From assembly GCF_945859685.1 (NCBI RefSeq), contig NC_079149.1:61274991-61338990 (forward strand): DNA of 64,000 nt, read 5' to 3'. A program made the position numbers and the translations under genes. Positions 1 through 9,954 of this stretch are shown here, in pieces. Numbering within the stretch: the stretch's first letter is position 1; each line of letters opens with the position of its first letter. This DNA is from Eupeodes corollae. Taxonomy: Eukaryota; Arthropoda; Insecta; Diptera; Syrphidae. The notes below the pieces were generated by a model, which saw only the letters and a list, made by a program, of their open reading frames with translations, searched no databases and was not told where the DNA came from.

Positions 1-768
1 GTCGTTCTAACTGAGTGACTGACTTAGGATCACTCTGATCGCTTGTCTATGTCCACAACACATCACGCAGCTATCATGACCAAAGAAATACCAGCTAATA
101 CGCTTAAGAACAATAAATTCTACAGCAATTGTGAAATAAAAAGGTCCTCTCTGAAGTACCTTCGCTATCTTTAAAGCCAAGTCCTACACTCTACACTGCA
201 TCATCAGCATCAGCAACAGAGAGCCGCCTATCTTTGAAAACAAAACCTAAAACTAAAAACAAAAAACTCTTTAGCAAGAAACAAAAATATTACTAACATA
301 AACTTAAGCCAAGGTATGCCAAACCCAAGGAGTTATTGAAAGGTTTCCCGGACATGGGGGCAAATGCGTTTGTCCAAAGGGATAGATACGAGTACTTATG
401 TTATTTTTTGTATCGTACTTTTGCATTCTAACCTAGAACTCTGTTTTTATGCGCAGTTCTATAAAGTTCTAGTGGTGTTGGTGGTATTGGTGATATGGTG
501 GGCTAAGGCCCACAACCATGATGCCAACACAGCCGGATGGGCATTCTTTCGCTCGTCTATGTCTAGACGACCGATCAGAGTTCGTCTAAGATGACGACGA
601 CGTTTATGTGTAATCTGTGTGCTTTTGCAGGAGAGAAACATTAGGTTGGCAAAATTTATTTGCGGTTAACATGTCAAATGGAAATTCACAGGGCCGCATT
701 TGTTGCATCTAGTTTTTGGTTAAAAAATTTAGCTTAAATTGTTAAATCACTAAAACTAAGTCAATTGT
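1..768. other. No gene recognised
   Basis: Mixed-composition, apparently single-copy DNA. Short open frames on both strands near 360-640 overlap each other and show no domain, repeat or splice pattern. I see no repeat shared with the rest of the window. Confidence 0.5.
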
Positions 769-1440
769 CTATAGCCTATAGAAACAGATGTTAGCAATAG
801 ATATTCTTCGATTAATCCCAGCAATGGTGTTGTTTTCTGTGTTCATAGCGGAGCGTAGGAAGGCAAAGTCCTTTACTACCTCAAATTTACGTCTGTCGAT
901 GGTAACGTTTTTGCCAAAACGTCGTCGGTGATTGTAGGTTCTTTCTTGATCATACCATGTACTTTGTTTTGCCAAAATTAACCGTTGAACATATTTTTGT
1001 CGACTCTGCCTCAATGCTCGCAAAAGCCTCATTGACATTGTCAATGTCATCAGCATTTGCAAGTAATTGGACAGTCAAAGCATGTTTTGACATCGAAAAG
1101 TTCTATTAAGTTGTTTCCATCCTTCATAGAGCAGCAAGAATTCTCCATGATCATTATGCACTAAAACCTGAGTTTGCCAGGGATGCCAAAACTAGACATG
1201 GCTGTATGCAGCTCGTCCCTGTAGATACTGCCATATGTGGCCTTGAAGTCAATGAAGAGATGTTGTGTGTCGTTCCGTAATGTGAATATTTGATCTACTG
1301 TAGACTTTTCGGTTCTTAAACCACCTATCAGGTTGTTGATAATCGGCTATAGACGTTCACATATTGATTTTGTAAGCGGTGTTGAGTAGATTTGACGCCT
1401 CTATAGTTGGTGTTTAGAGGGTCTCCTTTTCTTTTTTTCT
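769..1440 (-). pseudogene. RTE-type LINE reverse transcriptase fragment, broken
   Basis: A remnant of a non-LTR reverse transcriptase read on the minus strand. Around 1165-1310 the translation contains QIFTLRNDTQHLFIDFKATY followed by RDELHTAMSSFGIP, the RT palm region of RTE/BovB-like LINEs. Around 1020-1060 it reads NADDIDN, the position of the polymerase YADD motif with Tyr changed to Asn. From 769 to 1062 the frame continues through NVTIDRRKFEVVKDFAFL and INRRISIAN, the thumb and post-RT part. Sequence is missing between the palm segment and the ADD motif, so the frames do not join. It belongs to the same family as the plus-strand fragment at 30515-31555, which also contains HHLFIDFK and RAMSS. 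No endonuclease domain or intact 3' end is visible. Dead element; the family call is from motif recognition only. Confidence 0.75.
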
Positions 1441-1804
1441 TAGTTTAAAATTTATTCCAATAAGACTTAGACCAAGAGCATTCAGGTTTAAAACAGTGTG
1501 GGATTTAGAAGGAGGCATCGGTGCTCATTGTAAATTCTTAAATTCTTACAATAACTGAAAAAACAGGGTGTTGTTAAGAACTTCACATTCGTTCTCAGAA
1601 TACGGCTGAATAACGAATTGACAGTTTGACCGAAGTTGAACAAGAGGGAATACTGATGGGTATACCAGCAGACACGAGGAATAAGGCTACATGTTTTGAT
1701 GGGAGAAATTGAACTGTCTATTTCCTAGAGATCCGTCAGAAGAATGGTAAAAAGAGTGAGACAAGAAACTTTATTACGGTGTTCAAGCGACGTATATGAT
1801 ATAA
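1441..1804 (-). mobile_element. LINE-B fragment, 3' part, split by LINE-A
   Basis: On the minus strand this resembles the C-terminal coding end of the LINE-B copies at 11470-11740 and 17760-17990: the same order of sites for the 'RTTRMWN' and 'FKTN' region, heavily mutated. It is continued by 4576-4725 on the far side of LINE-A, so one LINE-B copy was interrupted. The outer (3') limit is uncertain. Confidence 0.65.
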
Positions 1805-4575
1805 GTTTAGTAAAGTAAAGTATTTATTTATTTATTTAGTTTATCTATCAAGTACATTAACTTTCTTAGATTTAGCATATGTGAGTATAGAATGATGGGT
1901 TTGATATAGATATACATACATACAAGATACTTACAATAAATTAAGACAGGAAGGTAAATTAAGTTAGTTAATAAAAAATATGTATATAATGATAATTTTA
2001 CATGTTATTTAATATGATACTTTTACAAATATTCCGACTCATATTAAAATCGATTACGTGGTCATATTTATTATAATTAATAGAAGCCATAGTTATTGGG
2101 TCATTAAAACCGTAGTTAGTCCTATGTGAGGGTATAAAAAGTAAATCACCTCCTCTAGGTCTAATACGTCGATCCGGGACATACAAACTAAACTTAGAGA
2201 GCAATTGTGAACATTGAATATGCCCACATAAAACATCTCGTGCAAAAAGAACAGAAAAATATTCACGTCTTATACTTAGTGGCTTAAGATTAATCAAAGC
2301 ACATCTGGCATCATATGATGGACTATAGGACCAATTTAATTTTCTTATAGCAAATTTAGTGAATCTTCTTTGAATTTTCTCAATGCGTAGCCGGGTATTA
2401 GCATAATACGGATTCCACACAACAGAACAGTACTCTAGAGATGAACGTATCAATGCAATGTAAATTGACTTGAGAGTATAAGGATCTTGAAAATCTTTAG
2501 CATTACGAAATAAGAAACCTAACATTGAGTTTGCCTTTGATATCATATAGTCGTAATGCCAGGAGAATTTAAATTGTTCGTCAAAAATCACGCCTAGATC
2601 TTTTTGTTTGGATACTCTCTTTAGGCTTATATTGGCAATTTTATAGTCAAATAAGATGGGGTTAAAAATTTTGAATATAGTCAAGACAGAACACTTACTA
2701 ATATTAAAAAATAGTCCATTGCGATCACACCAAACAGAAATATTATTTAAGTCATACTGTAGTTCAAAAACATCGGATTCGGTCCTAACTTCCTTGAATA
2801 TTTTAAGGTCATCAGCATATAATAAGCAATTTGAGTGAATAACATGTGTTGGCAAATCATTTATGAACAATAAAAATAAAAGTGGACCAAGATGGCTGCC
2901 TTGTGGAACACCTGAAGAATTTGTGATCTCTGAATAAATTTCAGATCCAAGTTTTACAAATTGTTTTCTTCCAATCAAGTAGCTTCTCAACCACAATAGT
3001 AATTTCGAGTGAAAACCCAGAAATTCTAGTTTCTTAATCAGAATGTTGTGTTGGACGCTGTCAAAAGCTTTGGAAAAATCAGTAAAAATTGAGTCAACTT
3101 GATATCTATTCTCTAAGGCAGGCAGGCAGGCATTAGAAAAAATTACCAAGTTCGTAGTTGTGGATTTACCGCTCACAAAACCATGCTGAAAATCAGATAT
3201 ATTATTACAAACCGCAGCATACAACTTATTTTTGACAATAGCTTCAAAGATTTTTGGAACTATCTGAAGCTTTGCAATGGGCCTATAATTTGTAATTACT
3301 TTTTTCGAGCCGGATTTATGAATAGGAGTAATAAAAGACCACTTCCAAGTTTCAAGGAACTCACCATAACATAAAGATTTATTAAATAGAATACGAAGTG
3401 GCTTGAGAAGTCCAAGCTTACAAATTTTTAAGAAAATTGGTGGAATATAATCAGGTGCAAGAGAATAACTCGATTCAAGAGAAGATAATTCCTTTAGAAT
3501 ATCCTCTTCCGTTATAGTAAGATGACCAATATCAGTTATAGCATCACATAACGGTACACTTGTACATTCAATATCAAGATTCACAAAATTTGACTGGAAA
3601 AAAGAAGCAAACATGTTGCTTATAACATTTAAGTTATCACTTAAAACACCATTTAGCTCCATTTCAGATGGAATGCCAAGTGATTTTCTCTTTGTATTAA
3701 TAAAAGTCCAGAATGCTTTAGAATTGTGCTTGATTTTTGACTCAAGCGACCAAAGATATTGATTGTGAAGAAATTTCTTCAAATACTCATATTCTTTTCT
3801 TAATTGACAAAATTTACTTCGAAGTGAGACATCTTTTCTGCTCTTTTTGTACATGTTTGTCATTGCAAGTTTTAAATTTAAAAGATGTTTATTAAACCAA
3901 ATAGGTCGATTCTGCTTTTTTATTAATTTGGCCGGTACAAACTTAGAAAAAGCGGTTTCTATCACCTCACAGAAAACATTATAGGTAAGTTCAAGACTAG
4001 GATCTGAAAGAATATTTTCCCATGGAACTGAGTAAATATAGTTATTTAGCGACACGTAATCGGCTTTAGAAAAGTCATATACATACTTATTACAATTTGA
4101 AACAGAAATTTGATTTAAAATGGCAAAATTAAAAGATATATGTAATGCTTTGTGATGAACACTATTATTCAAGAGTGAAAATTCAGCTTCAGCAACGGAA
4201 CATTCAATATCTTGATGGACAAAAACTAGATCTAACATTCTTCCAATGGAATTATAAATACAATTTGTTTGCTGAAGATTCATAGCATACATAGAATCAG
4301 TTACGTTATATTCGAAATCCTTACTAACATTGAAGGGAAAAATACATTTATCTTCTTCAGAATACATCCATTTGATATTTGTTAAATTAAAGTCACCTAA
4401 GACTACAATAAAAGAATTTGTATCTAAGTTATTAGCAAGAAATTGTACATTATTGACATGATTTTCATACATTTGAGCATCTGAATTTGGTGGAATATAT
4501 GAGACAAAAAAATATACATTAATTTTGTTATTATTATTTTTAAACAATCAGTTTTAGAAAAATCAGTAAAAAAAA
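1805..4575 (-). mobile_element. LINE-A: 5'-truncated jockey/CR1-like non-LTR retrotransposon
   Basis: A minus-strand LINE inserted into an older LINE-B copy. The 6-bp sequence ATATAA flanks it at 1799-1804 and 4576-4581, a plausible target site duplication (the right copy overlaps the first bases of the resumed LINE-B). The 3' end on the minus strand finishes in AAATAAATAAATAAATAC, a short TAAA-type tail, after roughly 190 bp of 3' UTR. The 5' end is truncated inside the endonuclease domain, as usual for target-primed reverse transcription. The long open frame implies a recent insertion. Confidence 0.75.
1998..4547 (-). CDS. LINE-A ORF2: partial endonuclease plus reverse transcriptase
   Basis: An uninterrupted 849-codon frame with no real start: it opens at TTG directly after an in-frame stop at the truncation point, so it is the C-terminal part of a longer ORF2. 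Residues about 1-130 are the C-terminal half of an endonuclease/exonuclease/phosphatase domain (VVLGDFNL near residue 50). The reverse transcriptase shows NYRPIAKLQ, FTDFSKAFDSVQH (about residue 488), SGVPQGSHLGPLLF, and the catalytic LLYADDLKIF (about residue 577). A thumb and Cys-poor C-terminal region follow. In this family ORF2 nicks the target and copies the element RNA by target-primed reverse transcription. The catalytic Asp pair is present, but the missing N-terminal endonuclease makes independent transposition unlikely. Jockey versus CR1 clade cannot be settled without a tree. A decayed relative lies at 47870-49440. Confidence 0.88.
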   Translation of the reverse strand: MFKNNNNKINVYFFVSYIPPNSDAQMYENHVNNVQFLANNLDTNSFIVVLGDFNLTNIKWMYSEEDKCIFPFNVSKDFEYNVTDSMYAMNLQQTNCIYNSIGRMLDLVFVHQDIECSVAEAEFSLLNNSVHHKALHISFNFAILNQISVSNCNKYVYDFSKADYVSLNNYIYSVPWENILSDPSLELTYNVFCEVIETAFSKFVPAKLIKKQNRPIWFNKHLLNLKLAMTNMYKKSRKDVSLRSKFCQLRKEYEYLKKFLHNQYLWSLESKIKHNSKAFWTFINTKRKSLGIPSEMELNGVLSDNLNVISNMFASFFQSNFVNLDIECTSVPLCDAITDIGHLTITEEDILKELSSLESSYSLAPDYIPPIFLKICKLGLLKPLRILFNKSLCYGEFLETWKWSFITPIHKSGSKKVITNYRPIAKLQIVPKIFEAIVKNKLYAAVCNNISDFQHGFVSGKSTTTNLVIFSNACLPALENRYQVDSIFTDFSKAFDSVQHNILIKKLEFLGFHSKLLLWLRSYLIGRKQFVKLGSEIYSEITNSSGVPQGSHLGPLLFLLFINDLPTHVIHSNCLLYADDLKIFKEVRTESDVFELQYDLNNISVWCDRNGLFFNISKCSVLTIFKIFNPILFDYKIANISLKRVSKQKDLGVIFDEQFKFSWHYDYMISKANSMLGFLFRNAKDFQDPYTLKSIYIALIRSSLEYCSVVWNPYYANTRLRIEKIQRRFTKFAIRKLNWSYSPSYDARCALINLKPLSIRREYFSVLFARDVLCGHIQCSQLLSKFSLYVPDRRIRPRGGDLLFIPSHRTNYGFNDPITMASINYNKYDHVIDFNMSRNICKSIILNNM

Positions 4576-4725
4576 ATATAACGATGATACCATCACCAAT
4601 CAATTTGAATGCTCTACGTTCAATATTGTCCAAGAGACTTAAGTAAGTTGCAAAAGCACCATCTCCAAGGTGGGAATAGTACCCAAGCTTTCAACGAGTA
4701 TTAGTTTTATAGATTATAGCCAAAT
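4576..4725 (-). mobile_element. LINE-B fragment, continuation beyond LINE-A
   Basis: The minus-strand translation includes NIERRAFKLIGDG, matching SIERRAFKLIGDN near 11360 and SIERRAFRLIDD near 18000. It is the part of LINE-B immediately upstream of 1441-1804, so the two pieces are one copy split by LINE-A. The outer limit is where similarity fades. Confidence 0.75.
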
Positions 4726-5867
4726 AAAAAATGTCTTAACCTACTGAGCATGCTGCGCCTTCTTAAGCGATACTCCAAACAGGCCCTGTTCAAATACCAG
4801 CGTCACTCTTTATCGACTGATGTGATAGTGTAGGTATGGCGCTGTCCTCAAGTCCATGTCATTTGCTGTCATCGTTGAATATTATCATGGAGTTCAGATT
4901 TGGGGTCCAGAGGTTCTAGAACCTTAAGAAATGTGGTGGAAATTCAAAAAACAAACAATGCAACAAAAAAGGGAAACTCAAATTCGCTTTCTTTCGTTTT
5001 ATTGGAAAATGCGTGTTTTTAGCGAATATTTATTTGGATTGTTGTTGTTGATTTTTTCTGTTTTAAGGTTATGTCTCCAAACTCAAGAGTCTAAACAACC
5101 ACACAGTAATATCCTTGCTGGGCCAAGTTGTCAAAGGGCAGAGATGGTGTTGACACAAGAAGATATGCCACACTTTGTATACATAAAAATATACTCGCAA
5201 GAAGAATAATATGTTGGTCTTATGTTAAATCGGAACAAGACAGTGTGTTTTGTGATGTTTTGTGTGGCGCAAAATGGCGGTTGTGGGTTAAGGAACGTAA
5301 CCAATTGAGATCTTCCGATCAGAGTGGGCCGACACCGACACGGCTTGTTCGAACATTCTAATCAAAGTGTTTGTTGCATTAAATCGACCAACAAGCAAGA
5401 CTATGAAGGTTTGTGCCTTTTAATAGATTGGGAAAAAAGGTAAAACAGACAAACGTTGTATCTGGAGTTATCTGTGGTAATACATTGATGTTAATTAATA
5501 GGAATAAAATGTTTTTGTTTCTAAGTAATGGCCATGTGGACTATTTAGCAGGGCTAAGTGCTTTTGTAGATTATTTGTCAGCCAACCTACAAACACACCA
5601 ATAATCTAAAGGTTTATTTCTATTGAAATTAAATGTAATGTATTACACAGGTTCTCAATAAATAGAACTTTATCGTTGTGTCCTTGCCCGTAGGTCATAT
5701 GTAATATAGAATCATGGATAAAAAGAAAAAGGCTTGTATAGAAGTTGAAGGTCTGTTACTAAAATTTTAAATCAATGAAAATGAAGGGCAATACTTTTTT
5801 GCAGAATTCTGTATGATACTGCTTGATCATAATATTCAGGTAGTAAGTTCGGTTTGAAATATAAATA
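4726..5867. other. No gene recognised
   Basis: Single-copy looking sequence. Open frames at 4931-5209, 5128-5361 and 5413-5604 overlap in different frames and show no domain. No inverted repeat or duplicated segment was noticed. Confidence 0.45.
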
Positions 5868-6738
5868 TAAAAAGAGGATGGGATGCAACCCACACTGATA
5901 ACTTCTCATTGCGTCTGTCGATTTGTCTTGCTTAAAAGTTTGTAGGTTTTCGTATTGTGTTAAACATTTTAAAATTACCAACAATATTTTTGATATAAAC
6001 AAATAGTTAAGTTTGAAAATCTAATTTTGTGAGATAGATTTTTAGTCGAAAACAAATTTTTAAAAATTTTTAGGAGCATTTCTTAAATTTTTAAAAATTG
6101 GATGAATGCAATTAATTTTAGGGACCGAACATCAAATTTTACCAAATTTTCGTACTATTTTTTGTAGATTTTATTGTATTATGAAAAAACGCTCTGTTGC
6201 ATGTTTATAAAAAAAACTACTGAATGTCGAAAACAATATTTTTTGTGAAATAAAAAAAGTTTAAAAAGACAATATTTTTAAATTTTGAAAAGATTTTTCT
6301 CAAATTTTTTACAAAACAATATTTGTTATAAGTTTAAATTATTTGGAAGCCATAATCTCAAATTTTTGAAAAGATGTTTGACTCGAAAATCAATTTTTAC
6401 CAACTTTTATAGTTTTTGTGTAGGTTTTTATTTTTTTTGAATAAAAAATGCTAATTCGATTTTTCTCAAAATTTTACTGTGTGTTGACAACAATATTTAA
6501 AAAAAAATTAAATCAGTCTAAAGCCATTATCTCAAAGTTTTAAAAAGATATCTGGGTCGAAATTCAATTTTTAGTAAGGTTTTTATTTTTGTTAAAAAAC
6601 TGTCAATTCAATTTTTTGCAAAACGTTAATGAATGTTGAAAACTGTATTTCTTATAAGACAAAATTAGTTTGAAGTAATTATCTAATATTTCTGAAAAAG
6701 ATATTTGTTCCTCAAATCAATTTTAACCAACTTTGAGT
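5868..6738 (+). repeat. FB1 copy 1: left terminal module plus monomers
   Basis: Begins AAAGAGGATGGGATGCAACC, then the left module ACTGATAACTTCTCAT...CTTGCTTAAAAG, shared with the copies at 44122, 50933 and 61745 and, inverted, with those ending at 15290 and 52827. It is followed by degenerate direct repeats marked by GCCATAATCTCAAA (about 6349), GCCATTATCTCAAAG (about 6521) and a worn copy (about 6676), giving a spacing of roughly 155-172 bp. The array stops at ACTTTGAGTAATG, where a SINE fragment begins. Confidence 0.75.
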
Positions 6739-6862
6739 AATGTTGTCAGAGATGGAGGGGACCTTCAGTTTAAAGCTGAATCTGAACGGCTAATTAAGAA
6801 ATAATTGTACATGACAAGAATTACTCTTGGAGGATTTGTCAATTCTAAGCGAGAGGTATGAT
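6735..6862 (-). repeat. SINE fragment (internal piece)
   Basis: GAGTAATGTTGTCAGAGATGG through GAATTACTCTTGGAGGATTTG and CGAGAGG matches 7635-7760 of the full SINE at 7551-7855 in the same orientation. Both the tRNA-like head and the tail are missing. Confidence 0.7.
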
Positions 6863-7538
6863 ATCACTTCACACAACGGGTAATGAGTACTTGTAAAGTA
6901 TTTAAATGACCAGATGTAGCCGGCACAGTAGACTTTATTCGTAGCAAATTCAGCTTACGTTCAAGGGCGGATCCAGACTTTTCATCAGGGGAGGGGGTCA
7001 CACACTAAGATGAGTTTTTACTCACCGCTTAAAAATGTTCTTTAGTGTTTTGTAAAGGAGATAAACAAAATTTAATAATTGCTAAAATGACAACTTTAGT
7101 TATCAAATTATTTAGAACACTATTGTCCAGCAAGGTATGATCTAACTATTTAATTTGGATGACTCATATGAAAGCATTCCAAGATTTCAACAGTTTTCTA
7201 AATATGCCATATTTAAGAGCTAAAATACAAAAGCTTAGAGGGTTTTTGGTGCATTTCTCGCAGAAATGTAGGAAATTGGTTTGAAACGTCGATTTTTCTA
7301 AAAGAAAAAACGCTTTTCTTGTTTTTATTTCTATTAATGTGAAGAACGCTGCAAAAATTAAAAAAATCCAGAAAATGAGAGAGGATCTGATATGCAAAAA
7401 AGGCGGGCTTTTTTTGACGTAGTTTTTTCGAACTCAATTTACGGCAGTCTCTTATTCCTATGGTTATCAATCTGCTTACTCGTATTTTGATCTTATTAAG
7501 GTAAGTAACAAATAAGTTGGTAAGAAAAGTTTTTGCAG

Positions 7539-7550
7539 TACTCACAATTT
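7539..7550 (+). repeat. SINE target site duplication, left copy
   Basis: TACTCACAATTT, identical to 7856-7867 on the other side of the SINE. Confidence 0.9.
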
Positions 7551-7855
7551 AAAAAAAAAAATAAATTGGGTGGCGCAACAGTCCGTTGAGAACCAGGGCC
7601 TAGTTACTTACAACTCTTAACCATTCCTGTGTGCGAGTAATGTTGTCAGGAATGGAAGGGACCTACAGTTTATATGCCGAATCCGAACTGCTAATTCGAG
7701 AAGCACTTTTTCATGACAGAGAGTATTCTTGGAGAATTTGTCAAATCCTCGCAAGAGGCAGTACCCGTGAAAAGACTTTTGGTGGCATAGGCAGGGATCG
7801 AACCAAAGACCTCTGGCATGACAGTCCAACGCACTAACCATCATGCCACGGGTAC
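7551..7855 (-). mobile_element. tRNA-derived SINE, full length
   Basis: A ~305-bp short interspersed element on the minus strand, bounded by a perfect 12-bp target site duplication. The head (7855 downward) is tRNA-like: GGCATGATGGTTAGTGCG carries an A-box-like motif and TTTGGTTCGATCCC a B box, the internal RNA polymerase III promoter. The body leads to a tail CTGTTGCGCCACCCAATTTA and ends in an A-rich run (poly-T at 7551-7560 on the plus strand). SINEs are non-coding and use a partner LINE's machinery. The A box, B box and long duplication indicate an intact, recent insertion. A second copy lies at 57880-58165 and a fragment at 6735-6862. The open frames through this region are incidental. 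Confidence 0.88.
7794..7843 (-). promoter_or_regulatory. RNA polymerase III internal promoter of the SINE (A and B boxes)
   Basis: B box GGTTCGATCCC at 7794-7804 and an A-box-like TGATGGTTAGTGCG at 7830-7843, both on the minus strand, with a tRNA-like separation of about 26 bp between them. Confidence 0.8.
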
Positions 7856-7867
7856 TACTCACAATTT
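7856..7867 (+). repeat. SINE target site duplication, right copy
   Basis: TACTCACAATTT, the second copy of the duplication at 7539-7550. Confidence 0.9.
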
Positions 7868-8239
7868 ACACGTTTCAAAGTTTTTATATAAATAGATATG
7901 CAACGTTTGTTATGGTTTTAATAAAAGTGTCACTTGATTTTTTTGGGACATTTGTATTATTAAAATCCGTGTATAAATCTCAGTTCAATTCAAAAGTAGA
8001 TTTATTTAATTTTTTAAGATCTTTTGTATTCAATAGAAAACCAATTTTGAAAGAAAGGAAATGCACGACTAGGTCGCTATTACTTGATAATTTCTTCTAA
8101 AAAGTCTGTTTACAAATATTTCCTATATTTTAAGATTTAAAAATATGCCTGCAAAATAAGTTTTTCTCAAAAATTTAAATGCCATTTTATTTGTCAAACA
8201 ACAAAAACAATTTTATTTCGTCAAAAAATGTTGTCAAAC

Positions 8240-8640
8240 TAAAGGTTTTTGAGGGCTACCCTTCTGGAGCAATAAGGAAATATGCTTTTCTTGTAGAAAG
8301 AAGCCAAATTAAGAACACAAAATTTAGAGAAAGTTTTAGAAAAATCAAATGTTTGAACCAAAAAAATTGTGTGGGAACTGCTATTATTTTTCGTATTAAT
8401 AACATGAAAAAAAAACCTTACACTAATCGGCTGAAAATCTTTATTTCCATCAACACAATTGTTTGTACTGCAGGAGCCAGGAAAGACAGACAGACGGAAG
8501 GATTCGGGGTACCCAGTTTTTTTCGACTTCTCTATCGTCGTAATGTCATATTTGATTAAGAGCTCTAGTTTGAAATTGTTTACTAATGTAAAACTTGCTA
8601 TATAGTTCCTATATGTCGCAGTTAAAATTACTTCAATAAA
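8240..8640 (+). repeat. Dispersed repeat C, copy 1
   Basis: About 400 bp related to 33775-34190 in the same orientation. Shared landmarks in order: GGGCTACCCTTCTGGAGCAA, GAAAGAAGC, TTGTGTGGGAACT, AATCGGCT, CAGACAGACGGAAGGATTCG, and TTTTTTCGACTTCTCTA. Frames exist on both strands (8179-8559 and 8239-8643), but the two copies differ by many indels, so I do not regard it as coding. Confidence 0.65.
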
Positions 8641-9268
8641 CACTATTTATGTGTTTTAAAACAAAATAATAATAAAATTGACAACTTAATATAAAATTGA
8701 TGATCTCTTATTCAAGGTTTCTTCTTAAGAACCTGAATATTTGTTCTTTTTCTTAGAAACAATTTTTATGAAAATAATTTAAGCATGACTAAATTTTTTT
8801 CAAATTCTAAATTGAGTAAAAACATAAGTTTTAGTTGTTTTTGACAGCAATCCACTTTTTGGTGAATGTCGTTTAATTACTAATAAATTTTTAGATGAAA
8901 TCTTTACTGATACAAGTTAACTGTATAAGCTTTTTGGTTCATATGACACCCCCTGGATCCATAATTGGTCGAATGTCAATAAATTTATGCTGTGTTTTTC
9001 GAATAGGGCTGAATATCCGATTCATATTATGTTCTTGGTCCAATCGTCAGTCAAAAGTAGTTCTTTTAGCTACAAAGTTTAAGAAAGTGAAATATAAATG
9101 TTGTTTTCATATACAAAACATAAATAATTCAAAATTTAATGGGGGTCATATCTATTAACGCAATACCTTTAGTTTTGAATTGAAGGGAATTCCTACGAAA
9201 AAGCAAACAAATTATCTCCCAGGGGGGGGGGCATGACCCCTACGACCCCCTCTCCCTGGATTCGACAT

Positions 9269-9954
9269 TGCTTACGTTGCCCAATAAAAAGCAACCAGTT
9301 TGTGTTCTCCCACCCTCCGAATAAAAATTCATTTGTCAGCGTGAGAATTCGCATATCTAGCATAACTTAATTAAAAAAATGGTATGCACAAACTGATGTA
9401 AAAATTGGTTTTACTTGGAGCCTATACCTTATACTTACCGATTTGGAAAAAATTGTTATGCAGGAGTGATGTAGAACGAATATAACTGATGTCAAAGTTG
9501 CAACTAGTCAATTTTTCGGTGGCAATTGGCCAGTGAAGGTGGCTTAGGTCTTTTTTTTTGTGAGTGAGTGAGTGGTTCAGTTTTTAATGAAACTTTTGCT
9601 TTTATTTCATTAACAGGATATCAGAGAATTGAAAAGAAAGTGAAATTTTAAATTTATGTGGTGTTTAAATATATTTTTTGGAGGATGGGGTACGAAAAAA
9701 AGCGTTTTCATTTTCGAACTGGCCTTCAGGAAAGAATGAATGTCAAAACAATAGTTATTTTATTTATGTATATAATCATGAAGTGCTACATTGACAAGAT
9801 TTGGTTTTGAGTATGTGTAGGGGAGCTTAATGTGAGCATAATTTTAGACTTTTAGCTAAAATTATATGTAAACTATTATTAGATTAATCCATCGATTTTG
9901 CAGATTGGTCAACTTAGCGCAAGTAGATAAGAACAAAGAAAACAGCAATTATCG
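9269..9954. other. No gene recognised
   Basis: AT-rich sequence with a short GTGA run near 9560. No repeat or domain recognised. Confidence 0.45.

Larger units (their letters stand above)
6963..9268. mobile_element. Possible DNA element with G-rich inverted ends
   Basis: The left edge has GGCGGATCCAG...GGGGAGGGGGTC (about 6966-6999). The right edge, read in reverse, has GAATCCAGGGAGAGGGGGTC (about 9243-9263). A third match, GGATCCAAGGGGGAGGGGGG, occurs alone at 20918. The ends suggest inverted terminal repeats around an AT-rich body with no recognisable transposase. The SINE at 7551-7855 sits inside, so its insertion would be later. The inverted match is imperfect and could be two solo ends, so this is tentative. 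Confidence 0.3.

Noticed and set aside
4424..4633. 69-codon minus frame spanning the LINE-A/LINE-B border
   Set aside because: An accidental fusion across the insertion junction; the first part is LINE-B (NIERRAFKLIGDG), the rest is out-of-frame LINE-A.
6240..6740. Possible CRISPR-like or satellite array
   Set aside because: The repeats are degenerate ~155-180-bp direct monomers inside a dispersed eukaryotic element, without uniform repeats or spacers.
7164..7545. Overlapping minus-strand frames of 77 and 110 codons
   Set aside because: AT-rich, Phe/Lys-rich composition, no domain, and the frames overlap each other in different phases.
7700..7857. A minus-strand tRNA-like sequence with A and B boxes
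   Set aside because: The cloverleaf is not convincing, and the sequence is the head of a dispersed SINE with a target duplication, so it is not a tRNA gene.
8179..8643. Frames of 126 (plus) and 134 (minus) codons over the same DNA
   Set aside because: They lie in dispersed repeat C; the second copy at 33775 has many indels that break both frames.
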